Below, in pieces: positions 25,701 to 42,419 of a stretch of 64,000 nucleotides of DNA. The stretch spans positions 6,798,501 through 6,862,500 of the forward strand of contig CM024169.1 in the NCBI GenBank assembly GCA_013433145.1. Direction: 5' to 3'. A program made the position numbers and the translations under genes. The notes under the pieces were generated by a model. It had not been told where the DNA came from. It did no database searches and saw nothing but the letters and a program-made list of their open reading frames with translations. This DNA comes from Ascaris suum (lineage: Eukaryota > Nematoda > Chromadorea > Rhabditida > Ascarididae). Every line of letters begins with the position of its first letter. The stretch's first letter is position 1.

Positions 25701-28080
25701 CTCAGCTACTGCCCACGTATGGCAATTTTAAGAGATGATCCACTTTTGTGGCCCAGAAGGCTGAAAATGCCTGCAAATCGATTATGAAATGCGCTTCCGC
25801 CTTCAACATTTCACCATATTTATGCGCCTTTAACCTCTTTTGAAATTGACGGATCGACTACAATATAGGTATATTTGATTGCCATATGTTGTGGACTATA
25901 AGTGCCACTGTTTACTAACACATGCTTCAGAATAATTCGCAACTTGACACTCTGGATGATACGCATATATACACCTGCTTGCACATTTACCCGAATGCAC
26001 ACACACATTGTACTTGCAGATGTGCAGATGCTCCACGCACATCCACACACACGCTTAGATGTGGTAGGATGTGAAAAGATTATTCCCCATTTTATGGGAT
26101 TAGTTTTGGTCAAATATGTGAGTTGCAAAAGCGCGTTTTGTGCCAATCTGTCTGATGTGCTTCGCCACTTTTTTCTTAACACTATTAACGGCTCAACACA
26201 ATAATGACACGTTGCCTTTCGTTTTAGATCTGCGATGAAAACCTTCGAATTAAGTAGCTGGCTATACGTTTTCGAACGTCGAACACTCATTACAGCGGAA
26301 TATACAGGATGCTTGCGGCGGTGTTTTGGTCGTGGCATGTGAACGCTGGCCCAGGCGTATCCCGGCCGAAACATACTGCAAGCCTAGACATCAATATTTC
26401 GCCTCCGCTATTCAAACATACTAGGATCGCCACATCTCAGAGTGGCGCTTGTGAGCATACATGTGCGCTTGTCTTTCTGCTTGTTTAGTAGTTTGTTTTA
26501 ATTCTCAAGAATGATGATATTAATGTTTTAAGTGGAAAAAGCTTAGCGTGCATCTTATGCCGCTCAGGTCACAAAATAAGGACCATTGCCTGGAACATCA
26601 CCAGACGAAAAGTGGTGGGAGTGATGGGTGCAGAGAGCAGCAGGAACGTGAACCCGATTCCTTGCTATGCTGGTGAGGGCTCTGGAATCAGACCCCATCG
26701 TTTGCTATCTGGCTAAAGGCGGAGAATGGAAACCGATCATTTGCTTTGCAGACGATGGTGCGCTTAGAATGCATTCCCACAGAACACCTAAAAATCTCTC
26801 TTTCTGTCTAGCAGGCATGAGGAGTATACTTCTCTTCGTTCCTGTCCTCCTACTGACGATTTTTTGAGGCTGGTGGGAGTTGCCCATATCAACACTTTTT
26901 ATTGCAATTATCTAGATGTTTGCCGAGACCGGCTGACACCGAAAACTATAATTCGTTTATTATTAAGCTATGGAAACGCCGCTCGAGTAAGCGCACTGCA
27001 ATATCACAAATCATGTCAGCCCTTCTAGCAGTATTCTGCACTTGCTCTCACCCAGCTATTGCATAGATAAAGGTTCAACTCGAGTTTTGAAACATTTTAG
27101 GCATATCCACTATGAAACAAACCTGTATAGTCGTAACATAATATACCTATGAAATAACACATTCAGAATAATTAAATTCCGTATGTAGTATATTCATGAC
27201 GTTACAAGAGAAGATCTTCCATCTGAATGAAAAAAAAATCGCTGTGGTTTCAAGTTTCATTCTCGCAGAACAAATCCGCAGGACGCAGAATGTGCATTTT
27301 GCACAAGAGGCATATAATCGATCTTGCACAACCTTGCTGCAATTGCACGCACTTGCACTACTGGTTGGCCTTATGATAAAAAATGCGAAAGTGCAGATCG
27401 TGTTAGATCATCTGGGAAGTTCCATTTTTTTCCGGCACTCTCGGTACAAACTGAATTTTCAACGCTTCTAGGTGTCTACACCTGCTTTCGAGAGCGTCTC
27501 GTCGCTAAAAATTGATATAAAGGTAACTTAATTGTAAAGTTACACTTGTACGTTTTCGCAACTCAAGCTTCGGTAATTCTTGTGTTGAAACAACTAAACA
27601 AAGGGTATGCATGAACATGCATAGGTGCAAATGCAACATCGCCATAATGCGTTGTGCAAATCCAAATCTACGAAAGCTTAAAAACAGTGATTAAAAACGC
27701 AGATCGCCATTTGTTCACGAGGACCACTGAATGAGTTACGGTCACTCGGTGGACGCATTTTTCCGGATCCATCAGCTTACTGTCAGTGGTCGCCCATCAA
27801 AGCTTCCGTTTTTTGGAAGGTACTGAGGCACCTTTGATAGACGCCGTCTGAACTCCAGAACAACGACCGCTACATAATAAACATACAACGAAAATCAGTG
27901 GCTATCGATTGCTAGTTAGCAGTACTGAGCGAAATTTTCAACTGCCAGCAATCGACAGCTGCTTTAGCCTAGAGCCGCGAATTACGAGGAAGTTGATTTG
28001 AAAAGGTTAGTACATTTTTGAATGCTTGCATTTATTTCGTGCTTTATGCTTTACCATTACAGACCACTGACCTTTCGACG
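22800..28080. other. No closed gene; scattered open frames
   Basis: The longest frame is a minus-strand 184-codon ORF at 25820-26374, starting MFRPGYAWASVHMPRPKHRR. Its length is near what chance gives in 64 kb of this composition, and it shows no domain. Nothing else supports a gene. Confidence 0.3.
24520..24790. repeat. TG/CA-rich alternating purine-pyrimidine tract
   Basis: An irregular run of TGTGTCTGCATGTGTG-like sequence with many TGTG, TGCG and GCATGC steps across about 270 bp. It causes Cys/Val-rich frames on plus and His/Thr-rich frames on minus. Prone to left-handed (Z) DNA. Confidence 0.6.
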
Positions 28081-28090
28081 AAATAAAAAT

Positions 28091-28252
28091 TTCATCTCAG
28101 ATTGGCTGCAGGCAAGATTTCAGGTTGACTGACCCAAAATTCCAGGTTTATGAGTCCAACATTTCAGATTGGCTAGACCTGAAATTTCATATTTGTTGGA
28201 CCCAAGCGTTCAGACTGATTAGATGCAGAATTTCGAATTGACTGGATTCATA
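28091..28252. repeat. Degenerate tandem repeat, about 22-24 bp unit, ~7 copies
   Basis: Units each start TTTCAG/TTCCAG/TTTCAT and contain GATTGGCT/GTTGACT/GATTAGAT followed by a GACCC/GTCC-like block, e.g. at 28118, 28140, 28162 and 28185. No coding potential. Confidence 0.55.
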
Positions 28253-28259
28253 GTTGCCT

Positions 28260-30940
28260 TGTTTTCAAATGCAGCTCATTTGTTTTCTTGTATTCGTAGG
28301 TGCAAATTAATGTTGCACCTCTAATTTGTGAATTATTTGCACTAACTGTGTCATGCTCAATTCGGGTTTTTCGGCCTTTCCTTTCAGTATTTCAGAAAAG
28401 GCATTTAAGCGATGGAATTTGCAAACATTGGCAAACTTGGAAGTTCCTGTGAAATTTCATCCAGGAGCTTCATAAGCACAGCATTTCACATAGTGTTATT
28501 TAGAGTCCACTTAATATGCTAAGATCGGTATTTCTTAGCCTCATTTCACAGCTAATATTTCAATCAAAACTGTTGTCGCATCTGTTTCTAGAATAAAGTG
28601 GTCACTCGGTAAGCAGCCATAAATAATTATATTTACAAAGATTAATGAACATCTGCTCTCTGAGGCTCGACACCTTCGATGCCAGCAACTCACTACGAGA
28701 AAGAAATCAATCGTGCAACAGACATCCGTCGTCCTTTCCTATAACAACACTGGTGTCGAGAATATATGCGACCATCGAAGATTCCTTTACGATAGGATGC
28801 CTTTGCCGTCTTTGACAATCACTTCCACGGTCATCGCTGCCATGGATAAATAAGAAAGAACCAGCTTATAAAACACATGTTGCTCTTAAGTCCAGCTTTT
28901 ATTCTGTTAGTTTATAGTTGTGTTTCGATGAAGTCAGTTCTCCATACGTGCAGCCCTGTGTTTCTGCTCTTGGGTTTGCCTACTAGAACCAAATCCATCA
29001 TTAATGAAAATAACTTACGAACTTGACGGACATGTGGTCCATGATCTGTTGTGAATTTCGAAGAAATGGTCTCAGAAAAGTTTGTAGCCTACAGCAAATT
29101 CAAGTTTTGTCGGTAATTTCCGAATCAATTTTGCACACGCGTTTACTACATATTACATAATTACTGTTCATTTTAATCATTTCCCACATTCAATAATAGC
29201 GCAACTCCACACTGCACTCTTCAAAATCACCCAGCCATCGTCATGAGTTAATTTTAGGGCGAAACTAGGGGAACAACATCTTAGGGAATACGTGACGAGT
29301 GACTGCAAACGCTTCCGTCCTCATTTGCGAAGCATTCAACGATAAACAGTTGCAGTTATTCATTTCTGTGTGCTCATGTGCTCACCTAAGAATTGCTAAA
29401 AACGACTTGGCAGTCTATATTGCCTGTTTATCCTACTCAAACTCACTTCACTGACTATTTTTCGATGACCGACGTCAGCATTAACTTCTTTCGACAGTAT
29501 TACTATAATATGAACTAGTTATAATGCAGTATGAAACTGGTGTATATGGTTTTCTATTTTTTGGGCTTATTATAACTTATATTTTCACTCATATCTTCAT
29601 CCATTTAAGCCATAATTATGTGGCAACAAAAACTCTTCCAGAAAGCGCTTCAGTACCACTACAAAAGCTGCCTCCAATTTTATAGGTCATTTTTTAAGCT
29701 CATCTTGTACTTTTTGTTCATGGACATATGGCCTAGTTCGAGGTTGTAGGAGAATTCCCTTCAAAATTTACGCCGAATCGCCTCAACAGCTGCAAAGAAA
29801 TGTAGTCTAAAAGTGGTCTATGAACTGTGTAATTAAGAAAGGGGCCAAGAATGAACGAAAAATGTATTTCGTCTGCGAATTAGTCAAAGATCACGTTCGA
29901 ACCTTCAGAACTGCATTTCTTTCAAAGGACTGTCTCCCCGCCTCCTCTTTCTTTTCACCCCTCTTACCGCTGCCTTCTTCTCTACTAATTCAGTAATAAT
30001 AACTGATTTATTTCTTACTGAACTAGTAGAGAAGATCAAATTTTATTTCTTCGGAGGTTTTATAAAAGGTTACGGACGAGGGCGAATTTCGCGTCGATGA
30101 AAGCTTTTTTCCCGCCCTCTGCTGTTGGATAGACCGCATGAAAACGCCGTTTCCGATATTTCGAAATTTGTTGAACACTAAAGAGATATTCGTGGAGTAA
30201 ATGTGAAATCTTGGATGTTCTCCGTTACATTTTAAACGCAACTTAAAGAAATTAAATTCTAATCGAAATTAAGCAAACAGCGATATATTCATCACTGATT
30301 TCACTTCTCGTCTAAATTTTCCTCGTGCTTCGCTCGTTTTTCTTATTCTTATACTCGTCTATATGAGGAACAAGCTTACAGCATTAATGTTGTTGATCTT
30401 TTCGTTTTGTTTTATATTATTAGTACATCGTTTCTTAGCTTAAATTGCTGCATCTATATTTTTTAAAGAAGAGAAAAAATTAAATCGTTGACGTCATATT
30501 AAGGAACGCATATGAATATGACTCTACGATAGTTTCACAACTGCATCGGCAAATTTTGATTGCACATTTATATTTCCCCCTTCGCTTCTTAATTATCCTT
30601 CTTAAAAAGTCTTGCAGCTGTTTTGACTTACGTCTGCAACTCATCATTTTGGATAAAATTTGCGACTTACTAATCAACAAGTGGTTGTTCACTGTGATAT
30701 CGTTAATTTGCATTCACTGTGATTTTGGCTGTTTGCAGTGGTTGTTCTTCCTGAGACTTTAAAAGAAGAGTTGCACTGTTTTTCATTCTTTATTATTGTC
30801 TTTTCTCTCTTTTGTTGATCTCATGACATAAACGATCACAATGTTTTGCTTTCTCATGAATTTTAAATATAATAAGCATAGAAATCACGAAAATTTGGAT
30901 TAGATAACTAGATTGCTGCATAAATTGTCGGATCGTTAGT
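28260..30940. other. No recognisable gene
   Basis: AT-rich, stop-dense in all frames apart from short unremarkable ORFs. No splice-bounded coding segment or repeat family was recognised. Confidence 0.35.
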
Positions 30941-30949
30941 GTACTGCAG

Positions 30950-31074
30950 CGTAAGCAAACTCGGAGACGGTGAAACAGCGCAATTTAATTTTCGACGTTT
31001 CAGGCTGAGCAGCGTCGACTATAGTACTTTAAAAACTTATAGTGAATCGGCAACAGTGATTGCCGAGTTTTCTA
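30950..31074 (+). CDS. Candidate exon of an unknown plus-strand gene (first of a pair)
   Basis: Follows acceptor TACTGCAG and reads SKLGDGETAQFNFRRFRLSS then VDYSTLKTYSESATVIAEFS, ending phase 1 at TCTA/GTAATT. It joins in phase with the exon at 31419. No family recognised. Confidence 0.35.
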
Positions 31075-31418
31075 GTAATTGCTGTTCTTCTAATAATGAT
31101 CTAACATTGTTTCTCTTGTTGCTTTCAATTCCTAGATTTTAAAATAAGTTGCACATCGTCTACGTAGACCACGAGTTTCCCAGCAAACGACATTTTTTCG
31201 AGGTAGAAAAAGATGGAAAACATACCCATGGAGGGAGGATATGGCGTTAATGTGTGACTTAAACATATTTTCATTTTGTGCCTCATTAGGTTACCTCTTT
31301 AATAAGTCGGAGATGTTTTCGCTGTTATGAAACGTGCTTTCCGTTCTTAATATCAGGTTGCATGATTTTTCTTCTGCAAAATTTATTTTGCCTTTGATTT
31401 CGATTGAATAAGCGTTAG

Positions 31419-31567
31419 AGGTTCTGCGAAAAGCAGGTGAAAATGCAGCATTTTTGCCTCCATTGCGATATGAAGTTGTTCGCGAACATGAAATTAAAGA
31501 ATTTCGATATGCAAAGGAGGCACAGTTCTGGCATGGCCTGATTTGTCTTTACTTCAGCATTTCATTC
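31419..31567 (+). CDS. Candidate exon of an unknown plus-strand gene (second of a pair)
   Basis: After AAGCGTTAG, the frame reads VLRKAGENAAFLPPLRYEVV, REHEIKEFRYAKEAQFWHGL and ICLYFSISF before a GTAATT donor. Joined to 30950-31074 the phase is preserved (A + AG gives Lys). The charged, low-Ile composition is more protein-like than its surroundings. The next exon was not found; a 132-codon frame at 33674-34072 is phase-compatible but has a poor acceptor. Confidence 0.4.
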
Positions 31568-31739
31568 GTAATTCCATCCAACCCTGCTAAATTATTTGAA
31601 CACATGGGGGAATTTCTTTATAAAATATCGACGTTGAGCTCCTCTAGCTCGAGCCTGTCCTGTTTTCCGTTATGCTTTCGGAGAGGAATATTATATTCAA
31701 GTATCCTCTTCTGCAATAAACTGTTGTTTCTCTACTGAC

Positions 31740-32400
31740 ACCTATGCGCCACGTTCCCCTTCAGCGTGTCCTTTTTGAAACCACTGTCTGACGTAGTTTC
31801 TCCATGTTCTTGCAATTGTATGGAGAATTTCCTCAGTTCGCGAAGGAAGACTCGCTTTTTAACATCCCACGTAGAAATGAAGAACCCCGTAGGGAAGCGT
31901 CGTTTCAGAAAGTCCCCGTGAGAGCGAGAGATTTTGCGCAGAGGGATTACAACGATGGGGATTCCCGCGGATGCGGGGAGAGATTGCAGAGAACTACTAA
32001 CGGTAGTATGGACCAAGGCAAATTTTGCGAAAAGCAATGCAGATGAGGCATTTCTGGGCTTCCTCTAACAGCCAAATAAGGAGACCATACAGGAGTACTG
32101 TATTTCAAAAAACGTCGGCAGCAGGTGATGCAGGTAACGCTCAACACATATATGTTGCCACGTGCGAAGAATGCAATTGGCAGTGTTCGACGACTTTTCA
32201 TCAACAGTGGAACAATGCAACCTCCTACGGAGTACGATGTCCTTATAATACTACGGTCGCGGACGTCATCTATAGTGGAAAGAGCCCCACCTTCTAGCCT
32301 GAGGTGGACTGACGAGGCACCGCAGGGTTCATAGGCAGTTTCGCGTTCATGTATCTTTGACGGATATTTCGAAAACATTACAAATGAGGGAGGTCAGATT
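31740..32400. repeat. Likely interspersed repeat, open on both strands
   Basis: A GC-richer block with overlapping ORFs on both strands (plus 31804-32046 and 32025-32297; minus 31732-32037 and 31947-32378). Open reading on both strands with no family resemblance in either suggests an old transposon-derived or multicopy sequence rather than a gene. Limits are approximate. Confidence 0.3.
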
Positions 32401-32959
32401 AGTTAAAAGATAGCTTTCTACTGGAGTGACGGGTGGTTTCTTCAGCAGAGGTGGAAGGAACGCTCATTTTCAAGAAAAGGGAATATATGAACAAGCAAGT
32501 GAAAATATGAAGCGATGCTAGGTGCACATGAAATCACTTTTGTCATGCGTTTTGGGAGAAGTGATGGGACTCCGTCCCGTGCGAGCGAAACTTGTTGGTG
32601 AGTTCAAGAGTAGCTTCCAAACTGAGTCGGCACTCGCATCAACGTCAACAAAATCCTAACGCTTATTGCAGCATACCGGAAGAACTGACGGCCCATAGTT
32701 ATCTTACACAAAAACAGTTCGTAAGTAGTCTGCAAACATGTAACATTGGAGCTGTTCATTGGTGATCACGGAGTTAACACGAATATTTTCAAGATGAGTA
32801 CCGCATAGCGACTCTCATCAGCACAGTATAGTACATCAATAATTTATGTCGTTTTCTGGATTGCAACTCAAAATTTCCATGTCGTGTTCACACAACGAAT
32901 CCCCAACAGTGCTGCAGTGATCGCTCTTGTATAAGGCGCATGTGATAGATAAGGATACT

Positions 32960-33437
32960 AATATTTGTTGAAGGCAAACACCAGAAGCACGCATAGAAAA
33001 ATATTTTACTCAACATTTCGGCGTCGTCCGCCATCATCAGGAGTAGTTCAGTGGAATATGACAGCAGCAAGCGTGATATACAAGCGGCGTTGGTGCTGAA
33101 TAGTATAACGACGGGCGATTGAGAGGGAACCGAGAGGAATTAGACATACAACAGGGGGGTTTGGAGGATTATCTATGTGATTTCGTCACATACGTTTATT
33201 GTTACTACTCTGAAAGTGAGCTTATTATTAGGAACGTGCCCTCCTTGTTGTCATTCTTCCCTCAGTTCACTTCTTGATTTACTTCGTAAATTTACTCTTC
33301 AGCAACAATGTCGCCTGTATATAACGCTTGAAGCTCCTACAGTGCGCTCAATTTACTCCTGATAATGGCGTAAGACGCCGAAGCGTCGAATAAAATATTT
33401 TTCTATACGCGCTTCCGGAGTTCACTTCAGCAAACAT
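32960..33437. repeat. Inverted pair of diverged copies of one element, with hammerhead-like hairpin motif
   Basis: The minus-strand copy (32960 to about 33150) and the plus-strand copy (about 33230 to 33437) point away from each other. Both carry CCTGATGATGGCG or CCTGATAATGGCG, a short hairpin (GGCGT/ACGCC), GAAA/GAAG, then GT(C/T)GA(A/G)TAAAATATTTTTCTAT, then a shared CTTC.GG tail to ATTAGTA. Inner parts also match (AAGCGTGATATACAAGCGGC against AAGCGTTATATACAGGCGAC). CTGATGA-hairpin-GAAACG is the layout seen around hammerhead motifs of Penelope-like elements, but the 3' cleavage strand is not evident. Confidence 0.6.
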
Positions 33438-33449
33438 TAGTACTATTAG

Positions 33450-36240
33450 CTTTCTATATATACAACAAATAATTCGCATCTGATATCTCTGCTAGCATGA
33501 GCTAGCTTTACTGACGATGAGAACTCAGATTGTTCTGTAAACTCTGTAATCAATCGCTCAGTTTATGACAAACATCGTCGAGTTAATCACGGCACAGCAG
33601 ATCGCAGCAGAAAAAAATGTTGATGAAAGGAGCTCACATCGTTCAGTTTACTTTGCACACATGACCATATGAATTGCTTCATGGCTCAATAGTTTCCTTA
33701 AATTCCGTTTATTTGTTTCGAATAAAGACTGCCGCATGCCAGTCTGGTTCCGTGGAGCATAGTGGGGGTAAGCGGACAGTCAGAGCCTATGTTGAACATC
33801 ATGGATCTTGGTTACTGTTCTCAAATCCAACTCCACTATTTTACGAATGCCTTCCTGATTCAGGGTCATACGCAGAAAAAGGGACGAAAGAACTCTCTTC
33901 TATAGTGAAAAGAAGGAAATTACGATTTTGCTTTCATTACACGAATTTAAATACACTATCAGAATGCAAAGACATTCTATTTGACCCAATCAGATCGCTC
34001 TCGCATGGAGCACAAAATATGTTTTGCAGGTTTTCAGATGCAACTATGAAGATTCGATCCAGCTTCTACTGAAACACCTAGCCGCCAGCTTTTATTGCTC
34101 TCGTGTTTACGGTGCCTGATTTACAAAATATCGCCACCTCAAGACTTCGTCCCCCCATCCCCCTCCATCCTGAAATAAATCCTGTGTCACACGTGTCAGA
34201 ATTTAAGCAGATGTTCGGCCTAACAAATCTCCATTAGATACCACGCGATATGTCACAGTTGTGGAAAAAACTTGTTGTCTCGAAAGCGCTCTCAGCGTTC
34301 TGCTCATGATTATCACGCAAATTACAACCCAAGCTTTGACGCAAGAAAACTTGTAATAGGGCAATCGAACTCAAGAACACAGAAAGCTTCGGCTAAGTCG
34401 CTCGCATCTTGAATTGAATGTAGTGGTAAAAGAGTGCTTCTCACATTTTCGAGGGCTCCTTGTGGAACAGCGCTGGGGGCGTTATTTAGTGTCGCCACAG
34501 CCAACAAACACGCGAGCTTTTATTTAACTTCCTTACGTGACATTCCTAGCAGCTGTCTGTACCGTGACGGTAAGTGATGGTAAATAGCTGTTGTTTGAAC
34601 ATGAAACTAATTCGATCCTTTAATTTATGACTTTGCTATATGTTATGTAAAATCAATTAAATCAATTTGTTCACTCAAGATCTAGCGCAAAATGATATTA
34701 AACCGTATGAAGGGGAGAGCTGGGTGCCGAGGAGGGGAGATGTGACATGAATAAATCCTTACTCGCCACGAAAGGACACTTAGTGCTTAGAGTAGAGATC
34801 AAGTATTTTGAAAGTCATCATGGGCACAGTACTTCATGATTCTGCATGAGCGAGAAAGGCACAACCCTGGAATTTTCATTTCTAAGCACTTGCTGTATTA
34901 AAGAATTGTGTTCAAGTGAAAGAATCCTTGATGATTCGTTAAACTCTTCAGTTCACAAGTACTGAAAAGAGCCTTTCTCGCACATCCAAATAGATCCACT
35001 TGAAAAAGTTCCTTTCTCATCTTCAGTGAAATTTCGTTTAAGCATTAATTCATGCCATATTATTGCCTTTTTTTGGGAATGTGCGTCAGTAATCTTTTCC
35101 GTACGACCACATATTTATTCCTCTAAATGTATAAATATACAAGTAAGCTTATCACCGTTGCGTCAATATGCACTTGCTCTTTGCCCAAATGAGCATATTT
35201 TTAAATTTATTTGCGGCTGTCATTAGAATCCACCCGCTGAGTCGTTCACTTTTATTGATGAAGGTATAAATGCCACTAAGTAATACACGCAATCTGTTCT
35301 GTTTATAATCGCCATTTTGAAATATTCTCACTGATTTGCAGCTATTTTTAATACTATAATGCAAAACTTGCTTGTCTACCTCTAGTATTTTGCTGCATGC
35401 TTTCAAGTTCTCCGATGGAGTAAAATTCGCTAGGTGTCATCCTTGATTCTTAAAGGCTTCGTAGATTCAAATTCCGCTTCGCTACCTGTATCTCACGGTG
35501 GGTTTATAGAACCTTTAATTTTGGGGTCCTCTTTGCATTTGGAAAGTCGCAAAGGTTTCATTAGTGAGCAATATTGCAATACATCTCACAGTATATATGA
35601 TTTCCCGCTTCACCGTATTTGCTTACTAGTCATCCCTATATGCACCCGTTGAAACCTCTTCTGCTTGAAAGTTTAGTGCACTTAAAAACGCGTCTGCGTT
35701 AAATCTAGGTTTTACTTCAATGGAAGTCTACTTTCTGATAACAGTATCGCGATAATCATAAATGCAAGAACATCGGAATGAAACTCATGAGATATTATAA
35801 TAGGTGATCAAAGCCCACAAGGTCCTATTGTTTGAGGGTGCCGTTCTCTCGAACCTTTCCAGCGTCTCTCCCAGATGATCCATTCTCAAGCAGACATAAT
35901 TCTTAATGCATTTAGGTGATCTATTGCATAAAAAGGAAGAAACGCTGACAGTGTTTGTTAAAAACAAAATCAGCTGTAGCTTTTTTGTGGTAACTTTGCA
36001 ATTCTCTAGGCTATTTATGGCAACAGATTAGAATCGGAAAACAATATGCATCTGAATCCGATTCCATTTGCTACGTCTCCCTTCACAGTTTCTGCCATTT
36101 ACATAATACAGGATCCTCTGACTGGGCAGAGTAACATTGCCGACACCGTTCTCATTTTCAGTGCCAATCTGAAACGAGTAACGCAAAAGTATTATTAATT
36201 GCAAAATTGGTTGCGAAATCTAGCGTGAAACATTGTCTCG
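33450..36240. other. Intergenic; no gene supported
   Basis: Contains a 132-codon plus frame (33674-34072) and a 61-codon minus frame (34322-34507), neither with convincing splice sites or a family. A short inverted pair GCGAGAAAGG (about 34850) and CCTTTCTCGC (about 34973) is present. Confidence 0.3.
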
Positions 36241-36275
36241 CCCTCCCCTCCTCCCCCTCCCCCCTCCTCCTACAC
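36236..36275. repeat. C/T-rich polypyrimidine tract
   Basis: A run of CCCTCC/CTCCCC blocks about 290 bp upstream of the neuropeptide gene's start codon. The opposite strand has several G3-G5 runs and could form a quadruplex or triplex; a promoter role is possible but not shown. Confidence 0.5.
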
Positions 36276-36499
36276 TCTATTTCTCTTTTTGTGGTCGCGA
36301 AAACAAGTCTTCCTTCCATGAGTTAAGAGAAGGAGAAAACCTTCCTTGATTAGGTTTATCACCTCAAGCACCGTGTCCTCTCTCAAACCCGCGAATGTTA
36401 AAAAACCGATGCTTTCTATCGAACGTAGCCCAGCTATTTTCATGTCTTTGATGTTTCTTGATTATTCGAATATTGGCAATGTAAAGATACGTTTGTTGC

Positions 36500-36558
36500 A
36501 GCTGGTATTTATCTTTTGGCAGGAGCTACTGGTCGTATGCTTTCAGATCCACCTTCGC
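36500..36558 (+). promoter_or_regulatory. Probable trans-splice acceptor / 5' leader of the neuropeptide gene
   Basis: GTATTTATCTTTTGGCAG lies about 35 nt before the ATG at 36559, a suitable spliced-leader or 5' UTR acceptor. Confidence 0.4.
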
Positions 36559-42264
<5,706 letters not shown>

Positions 42265-42412
42265 TCAATATTGACTACTACTAGCACTTCAAATCATTGA
42301 TCAATATGACTGTTGCGTCGTTCGAAATCACATGAACTTATCGATGTGTTCGTTCATAGCGGCACTGAGTGCACATCACAGAGTGCTTCAAGTAGAGTAT
42401 AGAAGACTCTTC

Positions 42413-42418
42413 AATAAA
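42413..42418 (+). terminator. AATAAA polyadenylation signal of the neuropeptide gene
   Basis: First AATAAA after the stop codon at 42264, giving a 3' UTR of about 160-180 nt. Confidence 0.5.
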
Positions 42419-42419
42419 G

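Noticed and set aside
25820..26374. 184-codon minus-strand ORF
   Set aside because: Length is near the chance maximum for this composition; partly over CA-rich sequence, no domain or splice support.
33351..33400. Calling a functional hammerhead ribozyme
   Set aside because: The CTGATGA core is mutated in the plus copy and the 3' strand of stem I with a cleavage triplet is not evident in either copy.
33674..34072. 132-codon plus ORF as a third exon of the 30950-31567 gene
   Set aside because: Phase is compatible but the acceptor (GAATAAAG) is poor and no family match supports it.
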